DNA of 64,000 nt from the NCBI RefSeq assembly GCF_963678635.1, contig NC_087065.1:70292630-70356629 (forward strand), given 5' to 3'. Source of the DNA: Symsagittifera roscoffensis. Lineage: Eukaryota; Xenacoelomorpha; Acoela; Convolutidae. Shown piece by piece: positions 22,148 through 35,300 of the stretch (its first letter is position 1; each line of letters starts with the position of its first letter). Both the position numbers and the translations under genes were made by a program. Below the pieces are notes generated by a model that searched no databases, was not told the origin of the DNA, and was given only the letters and a program-made list of their open reading frames with translations.

Positions 22148-22743
22148 TTGCTCCGACTTTCATAACGGAAGAAACGGAATATTTGTGCACGGGGTGGGTT
22201 TTTTTCTTCAGACAAATTTCGACTTTTAACTAGCCATTTTTGTAAAGTTATGAGGGTTTAAAAGTTGGCACTTCATCCAATTTGGGACAATTAAAGCGAT
22301 ATATTTCGCGCTATTAAAGCGTAAGCGGAGATTTAACCTATCTTAAAAATCGTACCAAAATGGTTGAACGAAGCTTATTTGCCATACTTGATTTTTTTAC
22401 AAGGAGCGAAATCTATCCTTTTGTATTTTATGTGACACAGGCTGATTTTCACAAAGAATCTCAAATTTTGAAAGAAATAAAAATCATTTTATTTTTTTAT
22501 GTTATTACTGCTCCTCCATAAACCTTAAAAGGCAATCGGAACATTTAGAGTTTCGCCCTTAATGTTTATACGGCACGTGCGTGTGGGGGGATCATTTTCA
22601 CAAAAAAAAACTCAAATTTTAGAGAAAAAAAATTGCTGTTAATTTTTTTTACATTCAATTTTTTTAAATGTTTTTACTGCTCTATAACCCCTAAAAGGCA
22701 GTCGGAACATTTAGGGCTACGCCTTGATACGAGCAGTCTTGTT
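22148..22743 (+). mobile_element. Repeat family A copy (Helentron-like, non-autonomous), degenerate
   Basis: Starts TTGCTCCGACTTTC, keeps CGGAATATTTGTGCACGGGG, and ends with GGCAGTCGGAACATTTAGGG and CGAGCAGTCTTGTT. An extra end-like segment (GGCAATCGGAACATTTAGAG near 22530) inside suggests two fused or nested copies. The 5' hairpin is damaged compared with 54748 and 62796. Confidence 0.65.
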
Positions 22744-23269
22744 TCGACTCAAACTTAAATGCTTAATATTTGATATTGACAGTCTAAAATGTTGAGTTTT
22801 GTAGTTTGAAAATTTATATCTTTAAAAACACATGGAGCCCAGGTAAGAGGCAGGTAGGAGCCCAATTAGTCTTCATCTTAATCACGTTTTACCAAAAACC
22901 ATGCCTTTCCTTTTGTAAATTAAGTGACATTTGCATTTTTCCAAATCGTCGAAACTTTTCAAAATTTTGCTCTATGAAGTTAAGCGAACATACGGCTGAC
23001 AGTTGGATGTCTTTTTATGATGATAAGAAAAGGAATTTTTGCAAAATAATTGTAATTCAGATAGAATGATATGAAATGTCTACATGATATGGTTGCGGTA
23101 GAACTATTGATATCAATTTGCAGAGGAGGTAACTTCTAATCATCCAAATTTTAGCTTGATTATTTTTTGCGCTCTTTTCGACTCAGCGGTTCCTACTAAT
23201 TGTTTTTCAGGTTCCCGTGCGAGTCGAGGGGGGCATGTTTTTCATGTTGCGGGGTGTCAAAACGTGTCT
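22744..23269. other. Region downstream of the CCDC180-like gene
   Basis: Expected to contain the 3' UTR on the minus strand. Only a weak AATAAT-type poly(A) signal (around 23160) is visible. Confidence 0.35.
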
Positions 23270-23398
23270 TCAGTAGAGTGCTTTGATCTTGGCCACCGAC
23301 TGTGTCCAGTTGTTGCTCCACCGCCTCTCCTGGATCCTCTCGTGCTCAAAGTGATTCTCACTCTTCTTCGCTTTCATCTGGAACTCCGTCACAAACAG
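23270..23398 (-). CDS. CCDC180: CCDC180-like terminal exon 11 with stop codon
   Basis: Acceptor GTTTTTGTCAG, then LFVTEFQMKAKKSENHFEHE and RIQERRWSNNWTQSVAKIKA, ending LY and TGA at 23270-23272. The Trp/Arg-rich end with a W-x6-V-x-KI-x-x-LY close is what is expected at the C-terminus of the family. Confidence 0.85.
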   Translation of the reverse strand: MFVTEFQMKAKKSENHFEHERIQERRWSNNWTQSVAKIKALY

Positions 23399-26300
23399 CT
23401 GACAAAAACACAAAAAAGCAGAATAACAAAAGCAGCCGTGCCTGAGTAGGCAACGCACAAACCTCCTAATAAGAGGGTCGTGAGTTCGAATCGCACTTCG
23501 GTCACGGTTTGAGGGGTCACAGTGTCTTGTGCATCCCCAGGTTAAGAAAAAAATTTTTGGTTATACGGTCCAAAATTACCAAATTTTTAGGACAACAAAC
23601 AAATAAGCCTCACAGTTTTTTTGCTTTTCTTTTGCTATATGGCTCAAAATTACAAAATTGTTCACAAAGCTTCAGTTTTTGATCAAAACTTCGAATTTTT
23701 TATTGCTTGCATTAAATTTAGCCAACAGATTCGAGCATTATTGTGGTATTTGCAAATACTACAAGGCAAGTTTTGCGCCGTATAACAGAAAAGGCACCAA
23801 TTTTCATATGCCTATAGTTTTTTTGCTGGTTTTAAAGATTGAAGACCTCAAAGTTTTCTCAATTCTGCAAGCAGTGATTACGAATCATACCGGGCCTCAA
23901 GCCTCCAATTTATCTATTTTCAGAGGCAAGTCTCTAAAGTGTTACACTTCAGTCGGCATGATCAAAGGAAACACAAGATCAAAGAAAGATCAAAGAGAAG
24001 TCGCAATGCGAATTCCGCATACAATTCTCAAAGTACACAATTGGTCTCGTAATGAAGCGGACACGTAGCCACGACTTCGGCGCCATTTTGAAAATCATCT
24101 TATTTTGCTCAGCATTTTCTTACAAGCAAAAAGTAACAGCGATATTGGCCATTAAATGGATTAATTTAATGATGCATCAAAAACATTGCCCTATTCTAAT
24201 CCGGTGTCAAGACAAAAGAAGACCATACCAAGAAAAAGCTCCATGACAAATGTGATTGCACCAAAATATCCCAAAAAATAAAATCGCCCAAACCATAAGA
24301 TCCCATGCCAATTAAAAAGATCCCATGAATTATGAAGAAAAGACATAATCAAAATGCAATCAGAAACATATCTAGAATAATGATACCTCAATTAAGTTCG
24401 CGTTATTAATTAAAAACGCAACTCTAAGCTAACTAAACTCCAACTGGACTCATTTTTTCGGAATAATATAGTGCCAGCATGAGTTTAATTTAGTGTTAAT
24501 TTGTTACTGAATTAGAACAGCTCAAATGAAAATGTATACAATCTGCATTCATTATCTCACTTTTTAACACATCGAATAGTCAAAAAGGATTTCTTTTACG
24601 TGGAGAACCTCACAAAAAGGTCAAAAACTTATTATACTTGACGGCCATGAATTTCAAAAGAAGCGCGACAGAAAGACAGCACACAGGATCTGCAGAAAAT
24701 TGAGATCACATATTTTGCCGAAAACATTAATCACATCATCATTATCATAGTCCGTATAGCACCGGCGTAAAAAAAGCTTGCTGTCAAAATTCGAATTCTG
24801 CGTGGTCGGCACTCCCACAAAGAGCCGCCGAGTGGAGATAATTCTGTAACCGTTTCATCTCCGTTCATTTTCTAACGGATCTGAAGCTATATAAGGAAAA
24901 TCCAAACTGGGCATTAAGAAGACATAGGAATCAAACAGCGAGCAAGTCTAAAGGCTGAAAATCTTTCTGCCCTTAGTTTTCTACCGGAGTCAAAGTGGAA
25001 ATTGCGTTCGACTTGGTAATTGAGGAAATATTTTTTTAACAACCAAACTGGATAAATCTTAAAACTATCTCCAAAAATTAGACAAGCTCACGGGTTCTTT
25101 GAAAAAAAAAACATTTTACCGACGTTTTTTTTCGATTTGATTGATTTTTTGCCTTTTTCAATTCTTTGGTTCTTTTTTCCCTTGTTATTTTAGTTAATTT
25201 ATTATGGTTTTTAAATCGTGGGCGATTTGAGGACGAGGTATTTTTTGGATAGGTACCATATCAGCTGGTATCTTCTCGCTTCGGATCTTAAGGTAAGGGA
25301 TCTTTTGTCATGTAATCTCCATTACAACCTGAGAAGTAAAATCACGATTATTATATCAGACAGCACGCGTTTTATTTTTCACATTGAAAGCTCAAAATAC
25401 TCGATTCGGGTCTTTCCCAATATAGTCCCCCAGTCTGGAAAGAGCCTTCGATCTATCGCCCGTTCTGCCTAGTGAACAAATAAAGATAAAGGGACTGACC
25501 TCGAAGTACTTGTCCTTTAAGATGTCCACTGTCTTGTGCACATCACTTGACTTCATCGTGCTCACCACCGCCGACTTCACCACCTACGAAGTCAAAAACG
25601 ACAACTCACTTCCCGAATGTTCTTTTTTGGTTTGAAATTAAATTAATCAAAACAAGTATAGTTCGTTGCTGTGCAGAAAGCCCCGATGGTTGTGACCAAA
25701 CAGAAACATACTTGCAAAAAAATTCATTTTTTTAAATATTTTTGAATATAATCAATTTTTTAAAGAATTTTTCGAAAACGCCTTGCTGTCAATATATTCG
25801 AAAACGCCTTGCTGTCAATATATATTGACTTCAAGTTATACTTGCTCTAACTTTAATTTATACCTATTTTAAGGGGTGACCGCGCGCCAAAAATAGGCGA
25901 TTGTTGGTCAAAGCCATCCGAAACGTGCTCAAAAACAGCGGCGTAGAAATTTAGAAATTTAATTCCCTTTGCATGTTTTTTTTGCGTATCGACGAATGTC
26001 AAAAATGTATTTGGTGGACCTAAAAAGGCCGCCAAAATGTTTGAAGTACAAAAAAAATAAATGCACAAGGGGGAGATTCGTTACTAGGTATTTAATTATC
26101 ATATGCTTAACTGTTAATTTATTTTTTATAGGGGGGATATTCGTTACTAGGTACCCGAGTGGGAATAGTTAAAGAGATCAAACCATCTAAGCAAATTCAT
26201 GAGTTCTACAGAAAAAAAAGTAAATTAAAACACCACCTGTAGATTAGGGTCTAAATCAGATGTGGCTAGTGTGTTAAGTGGGATGCCCTCCCAGTTTCCC

Positions 26301-29300
26301 CTCCCTCTGGACGCCACTGGCTGCTCCACCGGCTCCTCCAGCGACTCGCCATTCGCCTTCCGGCGGATCAATTCTTCAGTGCTCAGCTCTTTGGTGCCGA
26401 AATCTGCAAGACAAAAAAAAAAGAAATATTATAGATAATTAATTAATTCCAAGTTGAGTAAAATTATAAGCAATATCATTTTTGATTTACATTTTTGGCA
26501 GCTGATAGTTAGAAAATCTGAAGAACATAACATTATGACTAAAATATATCCAACTGACAGTTCGAAAAGAGTAAATAAACGCAAGTAAACAGAAAGAAAG
26601 ATTGACTTGTTTTTTGAAAAAATCTCAACTTTCAAATTTCGACAAAAAGAAATAGATGCTTAAAGCTCTTTGAAATTGTAGAAATTATTATTGGCATTTT
26701 TAAAATAATATTAACTCAGTTTGAGCAAACTGGGTCAATAAGTAAAGTTCTTATTTCGCTGGGAAAAATGAAAATTAAATTCCACGTTCGCGACCTATAT
26801 ATAAGAGTCTGAACTACGTTCATCGACTCTTAATTAAAATACTATTGATAAAAAAATTATTTACAAAATGGATAAGCTAATAAACACCATCATTAGTTTA
26901 TATACAATTTTGACAGCATATAGACAAGAAATATTAAAAAGATCACATTATGACTAAAATTCATCAAAAGAACTTATTTACTTCTGTTTGAAAGATGATC
27001 AAATTTTGCAAAAAAAACATCACGAAGTTATTTACTTGTATTTAAAAAGATGATCAAATTGAAGTCAAGTTTATCGAATTGGCTTCCAATTGAATGAAAA
27101 AGACCGCGTTTTTGATGCTGGAAAAATCAGTGATAACAATCAAGGCAACTAAAACATTAATCGTTAATTTAATACAACTAATTGTATTACTAATTGTTAA
27201 TACAACTAATAACTAAAAATGACACAATTGTTAGTATGGCAATATTTTTGAAGACCGATGATATAAATCCATGCCTCGATTTCTTAGAAATCAGGTGGGC
27301 ATGATCCTTTATAAAAACTTTCAGAGCTTCTAGGGGGGCGGATCTAGGATTTTCTTGAGGGGGGGGGGCGGATTTTCAAAAAATTTTCGAAAATTTTGTC
27401 GACTATTTTTTAGGCCGACCAAATTGATTTTCCGAGCTCTCCCAGAGCTTTTAGGCACTTTTTGCACTTATCGCTTTTTTGGCGCGCGCTCCCCCTCAAA
27501 ATTAGTATTTATTGGCACCAAAGGCGCGTTTAGAAAAATTTTAGGGTCCGTCACCAAATATGGATATCTCAAAATAGTACAAAGGTGGACCCTTTGGGTA
27601 GAATCCCTGCGGGGGGCGTCCACCCCCCCCCCCCTCTAAATCCTCCCCTGAGAGCTTCCGTAGTTTTACCGTTTTATACAGCTTTCAATTCAGCTTTTGG
27701 ACCACCTTTGGAATTACATTCAGCCCGGTTTTTTTCAGACATCGAAAAATAGAACAAATATATCTTACAGCATGACTTGTAGTAGTCTACAAATAGAAAT
27801 TTATGAAAAAAATAGGTAGCTCGACCACATTTTTCTAGCACAGATGTTGAAGACAAAAACGTCTTAGGATATTTTTTGTAATAATTTTTCTGTAACCGTC
27901 TCTAAGGGAATTTGTAGGACTTGTCCTTAATTAATGAAATGAGATTTAAGAACTTTAACTTCAAACAACATCCTCCATAGATATTAGTCGCCTGTAAACC
28001 GGATCTTGTTTTGGATGGTTATTTTGTATATTATTTCCGAAACAGTTGAAGCCCTTTCAAACCCCCCTAACTTTGCAAGTTTTCTATTTTTCGATATTTC
28101 TGCATGCTATTACGGCTAAATGCATGATTTTATTGGGAAAAAATTGGAAACGAGAGTTCAAAATACTTAAGTTGTTGAACATGAAAAAATTCATTCCAGC
28201 ACTGAAACGTTGAAATAGATTTTTTTTTTGAAAATGAAACTAAAATGCGGGGACAATGGATAAAAAAAGTATTGCTGAACATCAAATTCGGATTCTAAAA
28301 CGATTTAATTAAGAAAAATTTCAGGTGCTGAGAGAAATTTACGAAATTTTCCGCAGGCAGAATGAAGGTTTCCCAAAACATCATGAACATATTGGTGATA
28401 AAAATGTGTGTGTCTACAATCTTCCCAATGAATGGTCAAACAAAAATCTATTAAACATGATCAAACATCCATGATGAGCAAAATGATTTCCTGAGCTAAT
28501 TTGTATCCTACGTGCTTATTTTATGACAATCTGCCAAAAAAACGACACATCGACCAATAACCTGTCACACTTCACTCCTAAAAATGAACCGTCCCCCCAC
28601 CCAACACTTCACTCTTAAAACAGCACTCAGTAACACAGCCATCTCCCCCCCCCCCCGCCCTAAAAAAATTTCTTGTGATGACTACTTACTGCCCATATTG
28701 ACATCTTCGATGAGGAGGAGGCCGTCATACTGTAGCAACAGCTGTTCCGATAGCTTGGCCAGATCAGAACAGTAGGCCTTCGCCTGTCTGTTCAACAGCT
28801 CCTAAAATATAAACGAAAACTTTTTTGTTTATTCTAACAAAAAACATTAAACATAAGCAAACCCGTTTTTCTTTATTTCAAATGTCTATGTTGGACACTA
28901 ACTCTTTGTGTCTCTGCTGTTCTTTACTGGAATTACATTGACGCCTGAGTTGCAAATGTCTATACTAACACTAACTCTTTGTCTCTGCTGTTCATTGCTG
29001 AACTTACATTGACGCCTGAATTGCAAATGTCTTTTGTGGACACCATCTTTGTGTCTCTCCTGTTCATTGGTGGACGTATATTGACGCCTGAGTTGCAAAT
29101 GTCTATAGTGGGCACTAACTCTTTGTGTCTCTGCTGTTCATTGCTGGAATAACATTGACGCCTGAGTTGCAAATTTCTATAGTGGACACTAACTCTTTGT
29201 CTCTGACGTTCTTTACTGGACTTACATTGACGCCTGAGTTGCAAATGTCTATAGTGCACACTAAATCTTTGTGTCTCTGCTGTTCATTGCTGGAATAACA

Positions 29301-32300
29301 TTGACGCCTGAGTTACAAATGCCTGTACTAGACACTAACTCTTTGTGTCTCTGCTGTTCTTTACTGGACTTAAACTGACACCTGAGTTACAAATGTCTAT
29401 TGTGGACACCATCTTTGTGTCTCTCCTGTTCATTGGTGGACTTATATTGACGCCTGAGTAGCAAATGTCTATAGTGGACACTAACTCTTTGTCTCTGACG
29501 TTCTTTACTGGACTTACATTGACGCCTGAGTTGCAAATGTCTATAGTGCACACTAACTCTTTGTGTCTCTGCTGTTCATTAATGGAATAACACTGACGCC
29601 TGAGTTGCAAATGTCTATACTAGACACTAATTCTTTGTCTCCGCTGTTCATTGCTGAACTTACATTGACGCCTGAGTTGCAAATGTCTATAGTGAGCAGT
29701 AACTCTTTGTGTCTCTGCTGTTTATTGGTGCACTTACAATGACGACTGAGTTGCAAATGTCTATACTAAACACTAACTCTTTGTCTCTGCTGTTCATTGT
29801 TGAACTTACATTGATGCCTGAATTGCAAATGTCTATTGTGGACACCATCTTTGTGTCTCTCCTGTTCATTGGTGGACTTATATTGACGCCTGAGTTGCAA
29901 ATGTCTATAGTGGCCACTAACTCTTTGTCTCTGACGTTCTTTACTGGACTTACATTGACGCCTGAGTTGCAAATGTCTATAGTGCATACTAACTCTTTGT
30001 GTCTCTGCTGTTCATTGCTGGAATAACACTGACGCCTGAGTTGCAAATGTCTATACTAGACACTAAATCTTTGTCTCCGCTGTTCATTGCTGAACTTACA
30101 TTGACGCCTGAGTTGCAAATGTCTATAGTGAGCAGTAACTCTTTGTGTCTCTGCTGTTTATTGGTGCACTTACAATGACGACTGAGTTGCAAATGTCTAT
30201 AGTGGGCACTAACTCTTTGTGTCTCTGCTGTTCATTGCTGGAATAACATTGACGACTGAGTTGCAAATATCTATAGTGGACACTAACTCTTTGTGTCTCT
30301 GCTGTTCATTGCTGGAACAACATTGACGCCTAAGTTGCAAATGCCTGTACTAGACACTAACTCTTTGTGTCTCTGCTGTTCTTTACTGGACTTAAAGTGA
30401 CGCCTGAGTTGCAAATGTTTATACTAAACACTAACTCTTTGTCTCTGCTGTTCATTGCTGAACTTACATTGACGCCTGAGTTGCAAATGTCTATAGTGCA
30501 CACTAAATCTTTGTGTCTCTGCTGTTCATTGCTGGAATAACATTGACGCCTGAGTTACAAATGCCTGTACTAGACACTAACTCTTTGTGTCTCTGCTGTT
30601 CTTTACTGGACTTAAACTGACACCTGAGTTGCAAATGTCTATTGTGGACACCATCTTTGTGTCTCTCCTGTTCATTGGTGGACTTATATTGACGCCTGAG
30701 TAGCAAATGTCTATAGTGGACACTAACTCTTTGTCTCTGACGTTCTTTACTGGACTTACATTGACGCCTGAGTTGCAAATGTCTATAGTGCACACTAACT
30801 CTTTGTGTCTCTGCTGTTCATTAATGGAATAACACTGACACCTGAATTGCAAATGTCTATACTAGACACTAATTCTTTGTCTCCGCTGTTCATTGCTGAA
30901 CTTACATTGACGCCTGAGTTGCAAATGTCTATAGTGAGCAGTAACTCTTTGTGTCTCTGCTGTTTATTGGTGCACTTACAATGACGACTGAGTTGCAAAT
31001 GTCTATACTAAACACTAACTCTTTGTCTCTGCTGTTCATTGCTGAACTTACATTGACGCCTGAATTGCAAATGTCTATTGTGGACACCATCTTTGTGTCT
31101 CTCCTGTTCATTGGTGGACTTATATTGACGCCTGAGTTGCAAATGTCTATAGTGGCCACTAACTCTTTGTCTCTGACGTTCTTTACTGGACTTACATTGA
31201 CGCCTGAGTTGCAAATGTCTATAGTGCACACTAACTCTTTGTGTCTCTGCTGTTCATTGCTGGAATAACACTGACGCCTGAGTTGCAAATGTCTATACTA
31301 GACACTAAATCTTTGTCTCCGCTGTTCATTGCTGAACTTACATTGACGCCTGAGTTGCAAATGTCTATAGTGAGCAGTAACTCTTTGTGTCTCTGCTGTT
31401 TATTGGTGCACTTACAATGACGACTGAGTTGCAAATGTCTATAGTGGACACTAACTCTTTGTGTCTCTGCTGTTCATTGCTGGAATAACATTGACGACTG
31501 AGTTGCAAATGTCTATAGTGGACACTAACTCTTTGTGTCTCTGCTGTTCATTGCTGGAACAACATTGACGCCTAAGTTGCAAATGCCTGTACTAGACACT
31601 AACTCTTTGTGTCTCTGCTGTTCTTTACTGGACTTAAAGTGACGCCTGAGTTGCAAATGTCTATACTAAACACTAACTCTTTGTCTCTGCTGTTCATTGC
31701 TGAACTTACATTGACGCCTGAAATGCAAATGTCTATTGTGGACTCCATCTTTGTGTCTCTCCTGTTCATTGGTGGACTTATATTGACGCCTGAGTTGCAA
31801 ATGTCTTTAGTGGACTGGACACTAACTCTTTGTCTCTGACGTTCTTTACTGGACTTAAAGTGACGCCTGAGTTGCAAATGTCTATACTAAACACTAATTA
31901 TTTGTATCTGCTGTTCATTGCTGAACTTACATTGACGCCTGAGTTGCAAATGTCTATAGTGCACACTAACTCTTTGTGTCTCTGCTGTTCATTGCTGGAA
32001 TATTGCAAATGTCTATACTAGACACTAATTCTTTGTCTCCGCTGTTCATTGCTGAACTTACATTGACGCCTGAGTTGCAAATGTCTATAGTTAGCAGTAA
32101 CTCTTTGTGTCTCTGCTGTTTCTTGGTGCACTTACAATGACGACTGAGTTGCAAATGTCTATAGTGGACACTAACTCTTTGTGTCTCTGCTGTTCATTGC
32201 TGGAATAACATTGACGACTGAGTTGCAAATGTCTATAGTGGACACTAACTCTTTGTGTCTCTGCTGTTCATTGCTGGAACAACATTGACGCCTGAGTTGC

Positions 32301-35300
32301 AAATGCCTGTACTAGACACTAACTCTTTGTGTCTCTGCTGTTCTTTACTGGACTTAAAGTGACGCCTGAGTTGCAAATGTCTATACTAAACACTAACTAT
32401 TTGTCTCTGCTGTTCATTGCTGAACTTACATTGACGCCTGAGTTGCAAATGTCTATTGTGGACTCCATCTTTGTGTCTCTCCTGTTCATTGGTGGACTTA
32501 TATTGACGCCTGAGTTGCAAATGTCTATAGTGCACACTAACTCTTTGTGTCTCTGCTGTTCATTGCTGGAATAACATTGACGCCTGAGCTGCAAATGTCT
32601 ATACTAGACATTAACTCTTTGTGTATCTGCTGTTCTTTACTGGACTTACATTGACGTCTGAGTTGCAAATGTCTATAGTGGACACTAACTCTTTGTCTCT
32701 GGGGTTCTTTACTGGACTTACATTGACGCCTGAGTTGCAAATGTCTATAGTGCACACTAACTCTTTGTGTCTCTGTTGTTCATTGCTGGAATAACATTGA
32801 CGCCTGAGTTGCAAATGTCTATACTAGACAATTACTCTTTTTGTCTCTGCTGTTCTTTACTGGACTTACATTGACGCCTGAGTTGCAAATGTCTATACTA
32901 ACACTAACTCTTTGTCTTTGCTGTTCATTGCTGAACTTACATTGGCGCCTGAATTGCAAATGTCTATTGTGGACACCATCTTTGTGTCTCTCGTGTTCTT
33001 TGGTGGACTTATATTGACGCCTGAGTTGCAAATGTCTATACTAAACACTAACTCTTTGTCTCTGATGTTCATTGCTGAACTTACATTGACGCCTGAATTG
33101 CAAATGTCTATTGTGGACTCCATCTTTGTGTCTCTCCTGTTCATTGGTGGACTTATATTGACGCCTGAGTTGCAATTGTCTTTAGTGGACACTAACTCTT
33201 TGTCTCTGACGTTCTTTACTGGACTTAAAGTGACGCCTGAGTTGCAAATGTCCATACTAAACACTAACTCTTTGTCTCTGCTGTTCATTGCTGAACTTAC
33301 ATTGACGCCTGAATTGCAAATGTCTATTGTGGACTCCATCTTTGTGTCTCTCCTGTTCAATGGCGGACTTACATTGATGCCTGAGTTGCAAATGTCTAAT
33401 GTGGACACCATATTTGTGTCTCTCCTGTTCATTGGTGGACTTACATTGACGCCTGAGTTGCCTATGTCTATAGTGGACACTATCTCTTTGTGTCTCTGCA
33501 GTTTATCGGTGCACTTACATTGACGCCTGAGTTGCAAATGTCTATACTAACACTAACTCTTTGTCTCTGCTGTTCATTGCTGAACTTACATTGGCGCCTG
33601 AATTGCAAATGTCTATTGTGGACACCATCTTTGTGTCTCTCCTGTTCTTTGGTGGACTTATATTGACACCTGAGTTGCAAATGTCTATACTAAATACTAA
33701 CTCTTTGTCTCTGCTATTCATTGCTGAACTTACATTGACGCCTGAATTGCAAATGTCTATTGTGGACTCCATCTTTGTGTCTCTCCTGTTCATTGGTGGA
33801 CTTATATTGACGCCTGAGTTGCATATGTCTTTAGTGGACACTAACTCATTGTCTCTGACGTTCTTTACTGGATTTAAAGTGACGCCTGAGTTGAAAATGT
33901 CTATACTAAACACCAACTCTTTGTCTCTGCTGTTCATTGCTGAACTTACATTGACGCCTGAATTGCAAATTTCTATTGTGGGATCCATCTTTGTGTCTCT
34001 CCTGTTCATTGGTGGACTTATATTGACGCCTGAGTTGCAAATGTCTATTGTGCACACTAACTCTTTGTGTCTCTGCTGTTCATTGCTAGAATAACATTGA
34101 CGCCTGAGTTGCAAATGTCTATACTAGACATTAACTCTTTGTGTATCTGCTGTTCTTTACTGGACTTACATTGACGCCTGAGTTGCAAATATCTATAGTG
34201 GACACTAACTCTTTGTCTCTGAGGTTCTTTACTGGACTTACATTGACGCCTGATTTGCAAATGTCTATAGTGCACACTAACTCTTTGTGTCTCTGTTGTT
34301 AATTGCTGGAATAACATTGACGCCTGAGTTGCAAATGTCTATACTAGACAATTACTCTTTTTGTCTCTGCTGTTCTTTACTGGACTTACATTGACGCCTG
34401 AGTTGCAAATGTCTATACTAACACTAACTCTTTGTCTCTGCTGTTCATTGCTGAACTTACATTGGCGCCTGAATTGCAAATGTCTATTGTGGACACCATC
34501 TTTGTGTCTCTCCTGTTCTTTGGTGGACTTATATTGACGCCTGAGTTGCAAATGTCTATAGTGGACACTAACTCTTGTCTCTGACATTCTTTACTGGCCT
34601 TACATTGTTGCCTGAGTTGCAAATGTCTATAGTGGACGCTATCTCTTTGTGTCTCTGATGTTCATTGCTGGAATCACATTGACGCCTGAGTTGAAAATGT
34701 CTATACTAGACACTAACTCTTTGTCTCCGCTGTTCATTCCTGAACTTACATTGACGCCTGAGTTGCAAATGTCTATAGTGGACATTAACTCTTTGTGTCT
34801 CTGCTGTTTATTGGTGCACTTACAATGACGACTGAGTTGCAAATGTCTATAGTGGACACTAACTCTTTGTGTCTCTGCTGTTCATTGCTGGAATAACATT
34901 GACGAATGAGTTGCAAATTTCTATAGTGGACACTAACTCTTTGTGTCTCTGCTGTTCATTGCTGGAATAACATTGACGCCTGAGTTGCAAATGCCTGTAC
35001 TAGACACTAACTCTTTGTGTCTCTGCTGTTCTTTACTGGACTTAAATTGACGCCTGAGTTGCAAATGTCTATACTAAACACTAACTCTTTGTCTCTGCTG
35101 TTCATTGCAGAACTTACATTGACGCCTGAATTGCAAATGTCTACTGTGGACACCATCTTTGTGTCTCTCCTGTTCATTGGTGGACTTATATTGACGCCTG
35201 AGTTGCAAATGTCTATAGTGGACACTAACTCTTTGACTCTGACGTTCTTTACTGGACTTACATTGACGCCTGAGTTGCAAATGTCTATGTTGGACACTAA

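Larger units (their letters stand above)
26404..28689 (-). other. CCDC180: Intron between exons 8 and 9
   Basis: Contains repeat G (26430-26850) and a family B element (27332-27655). Nothing else recognised. Confidence 0.6.

Noticed and set aside
23658-24068. 136-codon plus-strand frame in the last intron
   Set aside because: No motif, no splice or promoter context, and composition like the surrounding AT-rich DNA.
24887-24896. CTATATAAGG as a TATA box for a plus-strand gene
   Set aside because: No coding or RNA gene follows within the intron; AT-rich motifs are frequent.
25392-25583. Reading straight through the exon 10 donor to a 63-codon frame
   Set aside because: The phase-0 donor GTCAGT joins exactly to the conserved terminal exon at 23398, which gives the expected C-terminus.
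29709-34094. Many plus-strand frames with a hydrophobic 24-residue repeat (LTPELQMSIVDT, SLLFI)
   Set aside because: They lie antisense to the gene inside the minisatellite and exist only because 72-bp units are a multiple of 3. No start context, splice sites or family match; they break wherever 74-bp units occur.
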